Shown here one piece after another: positions 38,690-49,932 of a stretch of DNA of 64,000 nucleotides. Position numbers and translations under genes: made by a program. The DNA comes from Sindora glabra (lineage: Eukaryota > Streptophyta > Magnoliopsida > Fabales > Fabaceae). The DNA is taken from positions 11,312,713 through 11,376,712 of the forward strand of contig CM035234.1 of the NCBI GenBank assembly GCA_020226215.1, read 5' to 3'. The notes beneath the pieces were generated by a model. It saw nothing but the letters and a program-made list of their open reading frames with translations. It searched no databases and was not told where the DNA came from. Every line of letters begins with the position of its first letter. Position 1 is the stretch's first letter.

Positions 38690-39211
38690 AATTTTAATAC
38701 AAGAAGTAGAAATTCAACTCTTGGATGCTGTATGAAGAAACAAAACTAAAGAAGGCTAATAATATCTTCAATTCTTATTGAAGATGGCCAAAGCAGCAAA
38801 TCACGCATTCAACAATTCACCAGCTTCATTTCATCACCACCATTAAAAAGGACAAATTTCCAACTCAAAACTCATTTGGATTAAACATAACACCATTGCA
38901 AAATCAAACAAGCAAAATTAGCAGAAACTAAACAGTCATTAATTATACTGTCGTCTTTACACACTTCACTCTTAATGCAAAAACTCCACCTGGCCTTGAT
39001 TTTCCCCTCACCCACCAGCAACACCATGTATTCAAATCTATCAACATCATCCAAGGAGCGAAAAACTATCATCTAATTTTGATTTGATTTGATTTCCTCT
39101 TAAATACTAGACTCTGAGCAACTTCCTTTGATTTGATTTGATTTCCTCTTAAATACTAGACTCTGAGCAGCTTCCTGACACAAAATGGTCCGTATGTTTT
39201 CTGGAATTCAC
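38690..39211 (-). other. Probable 3' UTR of the CRF/ERF gene with a 49-bp tandem duplication and a hairpin
   Basis: The stretch following the stop codon is less AT-rich than the intergenic DNA beyond it and has no gene of its own. At 39075-39176 a unit of 49 bases (GATTTGATTTCCTCTTAAAT core, at 39091 and 39140) is repeated in tandem with very few changes. At 38763-38784 the plus strand holds a perfect 9-bp inverted repeat, ATCTTCAAT and ATTGAAGAT, around a 4-base loop, which could fold near an mRNA end. The extent of the UTR is inferred. Confidence 0.45.
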
Positions 39212-40159
39212 TCAATCAAGCCAATTCAATGGGCTTGAAAGCAATTCAAAATCTTCATTGATAGGAAATGGAATATCTCCCAGATTGTCACTGGAAGCTG
39301 ACTGAGGCACACAAATCTCATCAAACAATGTTGGTTGAGGAGTTTCATAATCAGGAAATTGAGTAACAAAAGGTGAATCCAAAGACAAAATGCCATCTTG
39401 AAAACATGGTTCTTCTCTCAACTCTTCCATGGCAGCCGATTCTGTTTCAAAAGCCTCCGTCCTGGTTTCAGAAGGCTGAAACCTAAGAACAGACCTGGGT
39501 GAAGGCAAATCATGAGAATCTTTACCTGAATCGTAGTCCCAGTTGGGCCAGTTCAAATTCAACGGAAAATCACTTTCTGATGGTAATCCATTTTCATGGC
39601 CAAACGCCGGAAAATCGTCAATTTCTTCGAATTTGGCTAGGAATTTCTCGGGCGGTTTTATGAAATTTGTTGAAGCATCGGCACCGCGAAGCTGAATTGC
39701 AGCTCTGTCGTAAACCATGGCGGCTTCTTCGGCGGTATCATACGTACCGAGCCAAACTCTGGTCCGCCGGAAAGGATCTCTAATTTCGGCCGCCCATCTT
39801 CCCCACGGCCGCCTGCGAACACCGCGAAACTTCTTCGCATTGGGAAGATTCTGAGTCTGTTCGGTTCTGGAAGCAAAGCTTCTCTCCTGTTTAGGCTTCT
39901 GCCTTGTAGAAGCATTCTGAGCTCCAAAAATCCCTCTTTTAGCCACGAAATTCGAGCATTCGTCGATTCTGATTTCGTTCACGAATTTCTTCACTTTGGC
40001 TTTGCGAACCAGATGTTCGTCTTCTTCGTCGCTCGACGAGTCAGTAGCGGAGTTATCAGTCACTGAAATCCGAATAACCCTCGGAGCTCCGAGGGGAAAG
40101 CCGGGTTTCACGAGCTTGTTGGTGATGATACGCTCTTCAGAGAAGCTTGTTTCCTTCAT
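39212..40159 (-). CDS. Cytokinin response factor-type AP2/ERF transcription factor (ERF group VI), 315 aa, intronless
   Basis: Nuclear DNA-binding transcription factor of the ERF family, group VI (CRF clade); members bind GCC-box-like sites and many act in cytokinin, stress and developmental responses. Residues about 24-63 form the CRF/TEH region: PRVIRISVTDNSATDSSSDE followed by a basic VRKAKVKKFVNEI run. The AP2 domain spans about 111-167, from FRGVRRRPWGRWAAEIRDP through RVWLGTYDTAEEAA to GADASTNF; the ERF-type Ala and Asp (WAAEIRD) are present, so it is ERF rather than DREB. LPSPRSVL at about 218-225 matches the SP(T/x)SVL putative MAP-kinase motif of CRFs. The C-terminal third is acidic, as in activation regions. 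The start is well fixed: an in-frame TGA lies three codons upstream (40168-40166). Group VI genes are usually intronless, as here. Which CRF orthologue it is cannot be told without alignment. No damage is seen. Confidence 0.96.
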   Translation of the reverse strand: MKETSFSEERIITNKLVKPGFPLGAPRVIRISVTDNSATDSSSDEEDEHLVRKAKVKKFVNEIRIDECSNFVAKRGIFGAQNASTRQKPKQERSFASRTEQTQNLPNAKKFRGVRRRPWGRWAAEIRDPFRRTRVWLGTYDTAEEAAMVYDRAAIQLRGADASTNFIKPPEKFLAKFEEIDDFPAFGHENGLPSESDFPLNLNWPNWDYDSGKDSHDLPSPRSVLRFQPSETRTEAFETESAAMEELREEPCFQDGILSLDSPFVTQFPDYETPQPTLFDEICVPQSASSDNLGDIPFPINEDFELLSSPLNWLD

Positions 40160-40420
40160 TTCTGGTCAGAACAAGCTCAGAAGCTTCACATGCATTAATG
40201 GCGGAATGAAGCGTAGTAAAGCAGAGCGAAGGAAAATGGGAGGAAGAGAAAGAGAGTGCTATAAGAAATAGCAGAGTAATAACTGCAATGGAATGTGAAA
40301 TAAGAAAAGGCAGTCTAGGTCTTGCTCCGGCTATAAAATATTAATATCTGACTTGCTCCGGCAATTTTGAGTGAAAAATAAAAAAATAAGAAAAGGAGTC
40401 TAGGTCTTAACGAAAAACCG
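40160..40420 (-). promoter_or_regulatory. 5' UTR and proximal promoter of the CRF/ERF gene, with a duplicated segment
   Basis: Immediately upstream of the transcription factor start there is a leader-like, purine-rich (plus strand) stretch to about 40290. Beyond it a segment is duplicated: ATAAGAAAAGG(C)AGTCTAGG occurs at 40300 and again at 40386, and GACTTGCTCCGGC/GTCTTGCTCCGGC-like blocks occur at 40319 and 40349. The copies are not identical, so the duplication is not brand new. Its effect on expression is unknown; it doubles any site it contains. Confidence 0.55.
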
Positions 40421-40945
40421 ATAGAACTTTTTAGAATTTAATTATTGATTTGACATAATCATTTTAATTTTTTTATAAAAAAATAAGATACTAAATACAT
40501 ATGACATGTTGAACCGCAGAACCGGCCCTGTGACCTTTCAAACTTGGTGGAAAGAAAATTTAAGAAAAAAAAGGTCAAAAATAGTATTTTTTTAATTTGA
40601 TTGTAAAATAGAAAATGGCTGAAAGAGAAGATAAAAAAAAAAAGGAGTAAGATTCATCAAAAAGTTTTCTGTAGAAAAGAAGTAAAAAATTGATTTATTA
40701 ATATTTTATTATTAATTTTTTAAATTTAAATATTGTCTTATTAATTTAAAAGATAAATTTATCATTTAATTTAATTTAAATTAATTTAATTTTCTCTCTT
40801 ATTTTCTTCACATAAAAAAGTCTTTTCTCATTTTTTCTCCTTTTTTTCAATTTCTTTTTTCTTCACAAGGGTAAAGTCTAAAGTTGAAGGAAAACGAGTC
40901 CAAAATTAATAATGAGTAACATTGCTGCACAAGAGATGTAATTTG

Positions 40946-41227
40946 GAAACAGCATTTTAGCATTAATTTAAAACTTTGTTAAATATTAGTTAATTAGAGC
41001 ATCAATGAAAAAAATTGTTGTTGGGAACCTTATATATTTTTTGAAAAATTACTATCTCTTAAAAAATAAAAGATAGTTCATGTTTTAGTAGTATAATGAT
41101 ATTTGAACTTGAAACGCCATTTTAGCGTTAATTTAAAACTTGGTTAAATATTAGTTAATTAAAGCATCAATGAAAAAAATTGTTGTTGGGAACCTTATAT
41201 GTTTTTTGAAAAATTACTATCTCTTAT
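40946..41227 (+). repeat. Duplicated 120-bp segment, 165-bp period
   Basis: GAAACAGCATTTTAGCATTA at 40946 recurs as GAAACGCCATTTTAGCGTTA at 41111, and both go on through ATCAATGAAAAAAATTGTTG and AAAAATTACTATCTCTTA. About 45 bases between the copies are unique. Divergence is low, so this is a fairly recent local duplication upstream of the CRF gene. Confidence 0.85.
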
Positions 41228-44092
41228 AATTTCACAAAAAATTAAAAATAACAATACCTGTTTGTATTTTCATGTTTTATCATTTTTCAATAAAAAACTG
41301 GTATACTAATAAAAATATAATTGATTCTTGATTAATTGTAATGTGAAATAATTGTGAATTTTCTTTCATTAATAACTTGACTATTAATTTCTTGAAGGAT
41401 AATTGGTTAAAGACTTTTAATAATAAAAAATTATGATTAAAAAATAAACCACAAAAATAACTTATGATTATATCGTAATTTTTTTTATTAAAAATTTTTA
41501 CACTAATAATCTTTCAAGAAAAGTAACTATTATTAAAAGTCAAGCCATAAATGAGAAAAAAAATTGTGATTTTGGACTTGTTTTGCAAATTTTGCCTTGC
41601 AGAATACAGATTTAATATAAATTTTTACCACATAAGGCAAGTTTTTAACTTAAAATAATTGCATGAAGTAAGGCAATATTATCTTGCGATGCTCTAATTT
41701 GCCCCAAAATTATAAATTATTTTTTATTCTCTATATTATACTTGAAAATATATATTATTATAAATTCATTTTTAACAATTCTATATTTAAAAAATCTATA
41801 TTAATTGTTTTCTTTTAACTAATATTTAACTTAATTATTTTATTTTATATTTAAGATTAGTTGAATAAATTATATGTGATTTTAGACTAATATTATTATA
41901 TTATATTAAATATTAATTATGTGTATATTTAAAATTTATAAATTTTAAACTCTTTTCAATTTTTTAAAATTTTTAAAAAATTTTCTTTGAATTTCACCAC
42001 GAATTACCTATGCTCTGCAAATCATGAAAACGAGACATGAACTTGCTCCATAACCAAGAATGAGGTAAATTACCATGGCTGTAGGATAAGGCAATATATT
42101 ACTAATCTATTATTGCTCTGCCTTATTACTATCTCTAACCATGCCAAGCAAGCCCTAGTTCTAGTATAAGGTTGCATTTTTTTAAATGATATATTTTTTT
42201 TTAAAAATTCCTTATATATTAATAAAAAAGTACTTGTGTCTCTATATCTTATAATTAAAAGAAATATATATGTGGAAATCATTTGATTCACATAAGAAGT
42301 AAGTTCTCATAAAAAATTAAAATTTATAAGAAGTAAGAGAAATTAAACTTTATAGAAAGTAGCTTCTCATTTGAACTTTTCAAGAAGTTCTTAAAATTGT
42401 TTAATTAATATTGAAAAAGTGATACTTTCCGGCAAATAATTTTATATATTTTATTTAGTTTAATTTTAAATTTTTTAAAAAATATTAATAAAATAATTAT
42501 TATATTTTTAATATTAGTATAATATAAATTAATAAATATTAATTATTATTAATTAAATTTAGTGAAGATAATTTTATCTTTATATTCATAAAAAATATAA
42601 GAAATATAATTTACCTATAAAAAATAGATAAACAACTTTCTATACTTTATGAAAAGTGAATTTTTCTGATAAACCTTATTTCTTCCAATTGATATAAATG
42701 TAATCAATCAAACAATCCATACATTTTCAATTTCTTAAAAAATAGAATTTTTTATATTATTACCGAAAATCAAACAACTCTGTAGAGTCATGGTAGTGGG
42801 AAGGGAGATTATAACTTCCTTTAAGTTATTTTTATTATTAAATATATTATATTTAATATTAAATATATAAATTACTTTTTACTATTTTAATATTTTATAA
42901 TTATATTCTTATAAAAGATATTTTTCTCTAAAATAAATGAATTTTTTTAACATGGTAAAAGAAAAATTGAAAAAATATTAAAATTAATATAAAATATTAT
43001 TTTTTTATAATACTAGAAGTGATAATTTACTTAATATTTTTACATTAAATTTCAAGTTTGAATTCCAAAAATAATGAGAAATAAAGCCTACAAAATAATA
43101 TCGAATAGCTTTGTATCAATTAAAGGTGCTAGTAATATTACTATTTTAATAATATCGAATAGCTTTGTATCAATTAAAGGTGCTAGTAATATTACTATTT
43201 TTTCAAAAGCGCAACAATTGAATTTTATCAAGCGTAAATTTAGATTATAATTATTTTAACTAATTGACAAATTTTAAGGATATATATATATGTGTGTGTA
43301 CACGTCAAGAGGTAATAGCTTGAGGATCAAGCAAAAGCAAGATATTTTTTTGACCTTTTTATTATAATTTATAAAATCCTGCACCAGAAAAAACAAAACT
43401 AGACATTCGTTCAAATGGTAGGTAGAAAATGAACAAAGATCCATATTCTTAATAAAATAAAATGGAAAGCCACTCGATTCTATCTGTACTGTTTTACATT
43501 CTTTTCATGTGAACTTTTATTAATTTTTTTAATTAAATTATAAGAGCGACTGAAGATTCTGAAATTTTATAGAAAAGGTGATTGATGAAGATTCTGCTAA
43601 TGATATGAGAGATTAGATTACTGATTTGATTTGGCTGTAGGGTTTAGTTTTATATTAGTATTTATTTTTTATGTTAATAAAAATTATCATAAAAATTAAT
43701 TATTGATTAAAATTTAAACTATGTGCATTAAATTAATTAAAAAGGAAGTATATATTACCAGACAGAAAATAGAGAATATATTAATTAATACATAATTAAA
43801 ATGGCACTTTGCTTGGACGCCAAAAAACCTTCTGAATACCAATACGTGGGATTTCGAGGGACACCTGGCTTACAATTTGATGCATTCTTGGCCGTTGGAT
43901 TCTTGAATGTGCGGTGAGATTTGATCTGGCGTATCATAATCATAATTATTTTTTTTATGCAAACGGAATTACCTAATTTGCAAGATTCCCTGTTATCGAG
44001 GTTCATTGCATTGTTAGTTGATGGCCAAAACAAGTTGGATTTTTATTTTTTTATTTATTTATTTTTTATGATAGAGAATTTAAAAGTAAGAT
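41228..44092. other. Non-coding AT-rich DNA
   Basis: Apart from the 54-bp duplication, no structure is convincing. A minus-strand frame at 43785-44033 covers a less AT-rich patch but matches no family. 42290-42370 repeats TAAGAAGTAAG(TTCTC/AGAAA) twice. Confidence 0.5.
43094..43201 (+). repeat. Perfect 54-bp tandem duplication
   Basis: Two copies of a 54-base unit with core ATCGAATAGCTTTGTATCAA lie head to tail without a visible mismatch. The lack of differences in otherwise decayed DNA implies a very recent event, or an assembly artefact. Confidence 0.9.
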
Positions 44093-44482
44093 AGGGGTCG
44101 TTACATGCAATACTAAAGTTTTGTTTTCGTTGCAAAAGAAAATAAGAAGAAAAAATAATAACAAAAGATTTTTTATTTGAATGCGGAAAAATAAAAAAAA
44201 TTTGCAATTTAAGATAAGGGAAATTAAATTAAATTGAATAATAATTTTACTTTTTAAATTGACTTTCAAGTTAAAATAAATTAAGAGTAAAATTGTAATA
44301 AGTTAATTTTTCACTTTTTTTTTAACTTATACATGCCAAGAAATTTTTTTGATAGACTTTACTATTTTTTTTACTCATTTTTCTTTCATCCAATTTCTGT
44401 AAACAAGTAAAAAAATATATATTATTTTTTGCTCTTTTACTTTGTTATTTTTTTCTACTCATGTTATATAAAAACAATCTAA
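44093..44482 (+). repeat. Dispersed repeat copy 2 (about 390 bp, MITE-like)
   Basis: Starts AGGGGTCGTTACATGCAATA and carries the same blocks, in the same order, as 31040-31398: CTAAAGTTTTGTTTTCGTTG, CTTATACATGCCAAGAAA, and CTGTAAACAAGTAAAAAAAT near the end. It is slightly longer through expansion of A/T runs and a small insertion near 44260-44300. Confidence 0.7.
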
Positions 44483-45899
44483 TCTTTTTAATTAACTTAA
44501 TATGTACAATTAAATCTATATTACATTTAAGAAGAATCTTTCAGATATTATAAAGCTAATGGCCCAAAAAATATCTAAAAGTAAACAAAAATCTCAAAAG
44601 AATTAATTTAGGTGGCTCTGGAAGAAAGAACATGAGTATCAGAGTATGGTATCCAAACAGAATCTATTTTCTTTATAAAGATGGAGTTATATTTCTCTTG
44701 TCTTTACCTTAATTAATTTTTCTTTGAACGAGTTAAAGACACATGTCATAAATATTCCTTTTTTTTTTCTTTTAAAATGTGATTCTAAGGTTCACATAGC
44801 AGGCATAAGCATGGTATGATTCTTCAATTAAGTGAAATTAAATGATGTCATAAATAAAATTCTATATATTTATAATAAAAATAAAATAATTGTAAAAAAT
44901 ATATATTTATTCTCTTAATTTTTTAGTAAATTTTTAATCCTATTTTTAAATTTTATTTGAAATAAATTTATTTTCTAATTTTTAAAAAATATATAATATT
45001 ATTCGATTAATCAACATCATTGAGTTTTTTTAATGAATGTGCTTATATCTCTACTATAAACCTCATTACATTGGTTAAAATAAAAATCGATATCTATAAT
45101 GGTATAATATCATTTTTGAAAATAAGTGCAACTTCTGACAGTGATTATAATAATAAGACAAGGTTATAAAACTTCATTTTTCAATGGATGAATGGTTATC
45201 TAAATAAATATTAACAGTTAATTAAAGTTTATATTTACCATGTTATTAATAATTATAAAAAATATTAGTTTTAAACATTGGTTGCATTTGAAAACAGATG
45301 TTAAAAAGTTATTTACAACTAATTAATATTTATATTTATGTTATTATTAAAGATTATTTATATTTCAATAATCTACTTATTTAAAATGTATTATAGCATT
45401 TACTAGTTGAAGATTTACAATGTTAATTTTTCAAATAAGTGATATCTAAAAGATATATCAATAAAATTAAGACATTAGATATCTATTAATAACTAACGTA
45501 GAATGTTCTATATTACTTATAATTGCCTCCATAGTTTTCTTTCTCTTTCATTTCATTTTTTATTTAAGTTTTCACTTGTAATTTCTCTGCCTCCACACTC
45601 CATAGTTTCCTTTCTCTTTCACACCATTTTTTATTTATGTTTTCACTCCATAGTTTCTTTTTTACTCCATTTTTTACTTAGTTGGAAAGAAAATAAACAA
45701 TAAATATTGCTTAACCATCAATTGTTAAGATGCAAGTCACTACTATTAGGTTACTATCCTTTCTCGACCATAATTTGTGCTAAGTTACCATTTTGAAATA
45801 GATAAACATGACTTTATTTCTATTTTATATTACCAACTTAATAAAATAAATTTGAGGGTATCAGTAATAATAAAGAGCATGCATTTATATAAGAATTCA
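44483..45899. other. Non-coding AT-rich DNA
   Basis: 45530-45700 repeats TTTCTTTCTCTTTCA/CACTCCATAGTTTC three times at roughly 50-70 base spacing, giving an open but meaningless F/S/L-rich frame. Nothing else seen. Confidence 0.5.
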
Positions 45900-46644
45900 T
45901 TGATAATGACCATAAGGGTAAAAATTTTTTATTGAATAATTGAATTTTATGATAAGAATAAGAATAAATAATATGACTTGAAGTTAATATAAGCATGCAT
46001 TGTGGAGATTTGGGATAACTTTTTCCTAAGTTACCCCTTAGTTGTCTATAATTACTAAAATACCCCTCAGCTGCCTTATAACTCTTTAAGGTCAACTCCT
46101 CTTTTATTTTTGTTACCAAAACCATCAATTTTCCTTTCCTTTTTCTACAACTTCTTCTTTTTCTCAAGCCTTAACAAGATCAAGCTTTGGAATGCTACTA
46201 ATTTTTCATGATTCTTAGGTAAACAAGGTAATATTTCTTGGTAGTTCATGGTTAAAGGTTAAAAGTTTCACGAACTTTGCTTATAAAAGGGTCTTAATTA
46301 AATCCTTTCTGATTTTATCTAAATTGGTGTTGTTTAGGGCAAGCAAAACCTTGCATCAGTTCCATCTTATCTTCTCTATACCGTGTAAGTAAACAATACA
46401 CTTAAATCACTTATTTTATATGATTTGGTAATCATTGAAGTTAAAACGCTAGGAGTTAGGAATTTTGATGATTAAATGTATTGATTATGTATAAGGAAGA
46501 TTTTTTTTTATATTCTATGGTTAGAGTATGTATGAATGATAAGGTTATGTTGAATTTTAGTTATAGTATTATGTATATGTTGGATTAGGGGAGAATTGAC
46601 CATATAAATAGTATTTTTATCTCAATTCTACAAAATTTTAGGCT

Positions 46645-46798
46645 GATACTCAAGTATATAAATAGGTATAGCTCCAAGTTGCTTTCTAAATATCTATACT
46701 CAAGTATAACATCTAAAATTACCTTTAAACAACCATATATGAGTATATACTTGACTATAAGGGCAAGATTCGCTTTTAGACCCCTATACTTGAGTATA
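46645..46798. repeat. Four spaced copies of a TATACTTGAGTATA near-palindrome
   Basis: GATACTCAAGTATA (46645), TATACTCAAGTATA (46695), TATACTTGACTATA (46746) and TATACTTGAGTATA (46785) are regularly spaced by 50, 51 and 39 bases in alternating orientation of a near-palindromic core. Between them both strands stay open for about 100 codons, but the predicted peptides are repetitive and look non-genic. Confidence 0.75.
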
Positions 46799-47551
46799 TA
46801 TGTGAGTGTTCTCCTTATTTGTCTAATTTTACTCATTTTATGGTATTTTAAGAAACTAGTATCATACATGGATGATGTTGACACATGTAGAGCTTATAGA
46901 CAATGTGGAAAGTTTATAAAGATGTCACATATTTATCGAGAACTTGGAAATATTATTATATTTATTCAATCACACCTAAAAATATTAAATGCATATATAA
47001 TATGAAATTTTAAGTTATTGAATATATCGATATGTTTATGAATGATCTTAGTAATGGAATTCTTGATTAGAATGTGATATGGCATGAAGTATGATCGGGG
47101 GTGATTGAATTATATGAAATGTGAAATAGTAATGGACCAAAAAATTATCTGTGAAGGGATAGAGTTAGTTCTAAAGGAATATGGTTAGGTTTATGAAGGA
47201 AAAAGATTAATCGGGAATCATAAGGAGATTTAAATACTTTTTTATATTATTTATTTGTTCTTATTATTATAGTTTACTTGAATATGAGGATTCATATGTG
47301 GTTGAGTAATAATTTACATGGAAAAGGTTTGTCATACCTTTGTTTGTAAGTTGAAAAATAAATTGTTTGCTTATTAACAAATATATTAGCATCAATATAA
47401 TGTGTGTGGAATTGTTAATGAATGGTTAGATATATCAAAATGGTGAGCTATGGTATAGATGTTTCCATAATTTAGTTGTATAAGAAAATGAGATAACATC
47501 AATTAAATCTAAAGGTAGACTAGTTCATAGATGATTTTTTCCCTGAAAAAT

Positions 47552-47822
47552 AGAGGTGTTAAATGGGTTAGAGTTCATAGATCAATCCATGTCCATTGCA
47601 AACTTTGGTTGGCATGAAATTGAATTTGTTTTAGAAATGAGTAATATGGACTAGTTTACAAGCTCATAGTGAAAGTACGTGGATCGGTCCATGTTCGTTG
47701 TAGACTTTGATGAGTTGAAATCTCCTAAAATTAGATCCATTTTGGACACAAATAATATAAATCAGAACCAATTCATCATGAACTAGTCTATATCTATGAT
47801 GAACTACTTGTTTGACACCTTT
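47552..47822. mobile_element. Small hAT-like MITE candidate (about 270 bp) inside LTR-like DNA
   Basis: Left end AGAGGTGTTAAATGGGTT and right end TTTGACACCTTT give inverted termini of the plant hAT MITE type ((A/G)GGTGT(T/C)AAA). Inside, a block resembling CATAGATCAATCCATGTCC recurs about 105 bases later as CGTGGATCGGTCCATGTTC, so the middle is an old internal duplication. The flanks do not show a clean 8-bp duplication. Confidence 0.5.
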
Positions 47823-48664
47823 AATAGAAAGGTACGGATACTTATTGCCTCTTTTTGTGTCATATATTCAATTGGATGTTTATTAAACATCAAGTTATTA
47901 TTAGATAACTTGCATTATTTTGCTTACTCACTGAATTTTTCATAAAAACTTATTTTACTTCCATTTTATTTTATTTTATGAGGAATCTTCTACTTAGGTA
48001 CTCAATTGTTATATATTGGAAAAAAAGAACAGGCCTGTTCAAGTATTTTAGTGATAAGGTGAGTTGTGAACCAATTGTACTGATTTGTAGTGTATGTTCT
48101 TATTCATTGTGCAGTAGAATTGCATCCTCTACATTTTTTCTTGTCTTTAGGAAATTCACATTCCAAAAAGAAATTAGGATGTCACAAATCATATTAATTT
48201 AGTTATATTCCATTTAGATAAACTAGTAGGAGGTTATTAAAAACAACTCCCTACAATGGTCATACACCTTAGAATTGAGTCATAATATAGTAAGATACAT
48301 TTTAAATGGTAAAATGAAATATTATAATCCTTAATAAGAAAATTAAGGATCTAAAATTTAATAAGTAACATTCAATTAAAAAATTAATAGTAATGTTATA
48401 TGCAATTAAAAAAAATTAACACATGCTATATGTCATATATAACTCAATGGAGGATTCAAAACTCAAATTTGCCATATAGCATGGGACATTGTTTAAATTG
48501 TCTTATGTTATGTGTTCGACTAGCATTGGCCACATAATTTTAACCAACATCAATTCTATCAGAAAATTGCAATCACGTTCAAAACACTCGGTGGATGGGA
48601 CCAATTGATAATGGACAAATCATATAGAAAATGATCATAGGTAAATCCAAAGAGTATCGGTATG

Positions 48665-48985
48665 TTTAGGTATGTTTTATTTTTGTGTTTTTAAAAATGG
48701 TTTTAAATTTTTTTAAGAATTATTTTTTATTTAAAAAAATTATTTTTGGATCGAAGAAAAATTAAAATTAAAAGATAATTGATATTATAAATAAAGAAAT
48801 ATTTTATTTAATTCTAAAATTGACATATAAAACAAGAAAATAACTTTAGAAAATAATTAATAAATTTTTTATTTTAATTTATATATCTAAAAAAATAAAT
48901 TTTAAAAATAAATTATCAAACAATTTTTTTATTTTTAAAGATAAAAATAAAAAATATTTTTTAAAAACAGAAAACAAACAAACCC
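48665..48985 (+). repeat. AT-rich dispersed repeat, copy 2
   Basis: Same family and orientation as 24310-24615. It starts near TTAGGTATGTTTTATTTTTG and ends with ACAGAAAACAAACAAACCCT. The terminal TTTTATTTTTG and CAAACAAACC motifs are loosely inverted. Non-coding. Confidence 0.45.
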
Positions 48986-48986
48986 T

Positions 48987-49850
48987 ACAATATCATCTAA
49001 TTTTGCTTTTCCCAGGTTGCCATTTTGCGCTGGTACAGGCTATACTCCTTAGATATTATTTTAGGCGAATTTCTTTATTTTAGAATATCCAACTTAGGAT
49101 ATCATTATTTTTCAAACGATGATTCTGTCATCATAATTTCATTAGAATACTAACAGTGTTAATAATTTTTCACTTCTTCATCAATCCTTAAAATTCATAT
49201 TCTTTAAAATAAAATAATAACTTGATGTCACTAAATATTAGGTGAACGCCCCATCACATTATCACTTGACCTGATTTAGAAACTTTCTATGATTTTACAT
49301 ATATTTAACACCGATTTGATCAAAAAATTCTCGTCGTCATGCGTTGCTGACTTTATTCGTTGCCCCTATCGAAGAAATTCCGACATAAAATCTCCGTTTC
49401 ACAAACGTAGGGAAGGATAAGAAGAGGCGCTTTAATTTGCATCCATATAATAGCATATTTTAATTAACTTAAAATTTTCCAGGCCAAGAATTTCATAGTT
49501 ATTGGATGACTTATATGAAAATAATATTAAAATACTTTTACATAATTATATAATATTAATATATAATTTTAAAAATTTTGAACGGTCTAAGCTTATTATG
49601 TCTCTGCTGATCTCGGTCACTGCATATATGACATTAACTTTTTGATTAACCCATGCTCTAGTTGCCCGGAATCCATATTACTACTGCTCAGACATGAGCC
49701 TCAGTACCTGACCATGTGGCTATGGCACCTGCATCCACGAAGATGTGTAACTCACATTCACGCCTCCTCACACTGTACTTACATTTTATAAATAGATGTT
49801 TTCTCATAACTCTATGCACTCTAATAATTTTTTTGTGTTTTTATATTATA
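48987..49850. other. Non-coding, mixed composition
   Basis: 49310-49440 and 49590-49790 are less AT-rich patches with no supported frame (for example GCCTCAGTACCTGACCATGT). Possibly eroded coding or regulatory DNA. No motif allows more. Confidence 0.4.
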
Positions 49851-49932
49851 TTTGATATGATAAAATAAAGGGAATGGAAATGAAAAAAATGTTTGATATG
49901 ATAAAATAGAGGGAATGGAAATGAAAAAAATG
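49851..49932 (+). repeat. 41-bp tandem duplication
   Basis: TTTGATATGATAAAATAAAG and TTTGATATGATAAAATAGAG start units at 49851 and 49892, differing at one base over 41. It forms the left edge of an AT-rich stretch, 49840-50650, whose right end has loosely inverted related motifs (CATTTCATTC, TTATATTTGACA on the other strand), so it may be one end of a MITE. Confidence 0.8.

Larger units (their letters stand above)
45900..48186 (+). mobile_element. Probable solo or fragmentary gypsy-type LTR
   Basis: The stretch has the look of a long plant Ty3/gypsy LTR: a leader-like zone near 46000-46180 (AGTTACCCCTTAGTTGTC, AAATACCCCTCAGCTGCC, then a CT-rich tract), a TTGCTTACTCACTGAATTTT motif near 47920 like the TACTCACTGAG motif I recall from such LTRs, and an end GGATGTCACA at about 48177-48186 like the usual G(G)TGT(C/G)ACA terminus. 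No gag-pol is attached. The left boundary is a guess, and a MITE interrupts it at 47552-47822. Assignment is by resemblance only. Confidence 0.35.

Noticed and set aside
39658..39927. Minus-strand 89-codon frame inside the CRF gene
   Set aside because: Out-of-frame shadow of the AP2-encoding region of the same strand.
39996..40271. Plus-strand 91-codon frame
   Set aside because: Antisense shadow of the N-terminal part of the CRF gene and its leader.
45503..45703. 66-codon plus-strand frame
   Set aside because: Product of a repeated CT-rich phrase; low complexity (F, S, L, H only in long runs).
46585..47005. Overlapping 99- and 108-codon frames on opposite strands
   Set aside because: Both are caused by the repeated TATACTTGAGTATA motif; the peptides are repetitive and Y/L/I-rich.
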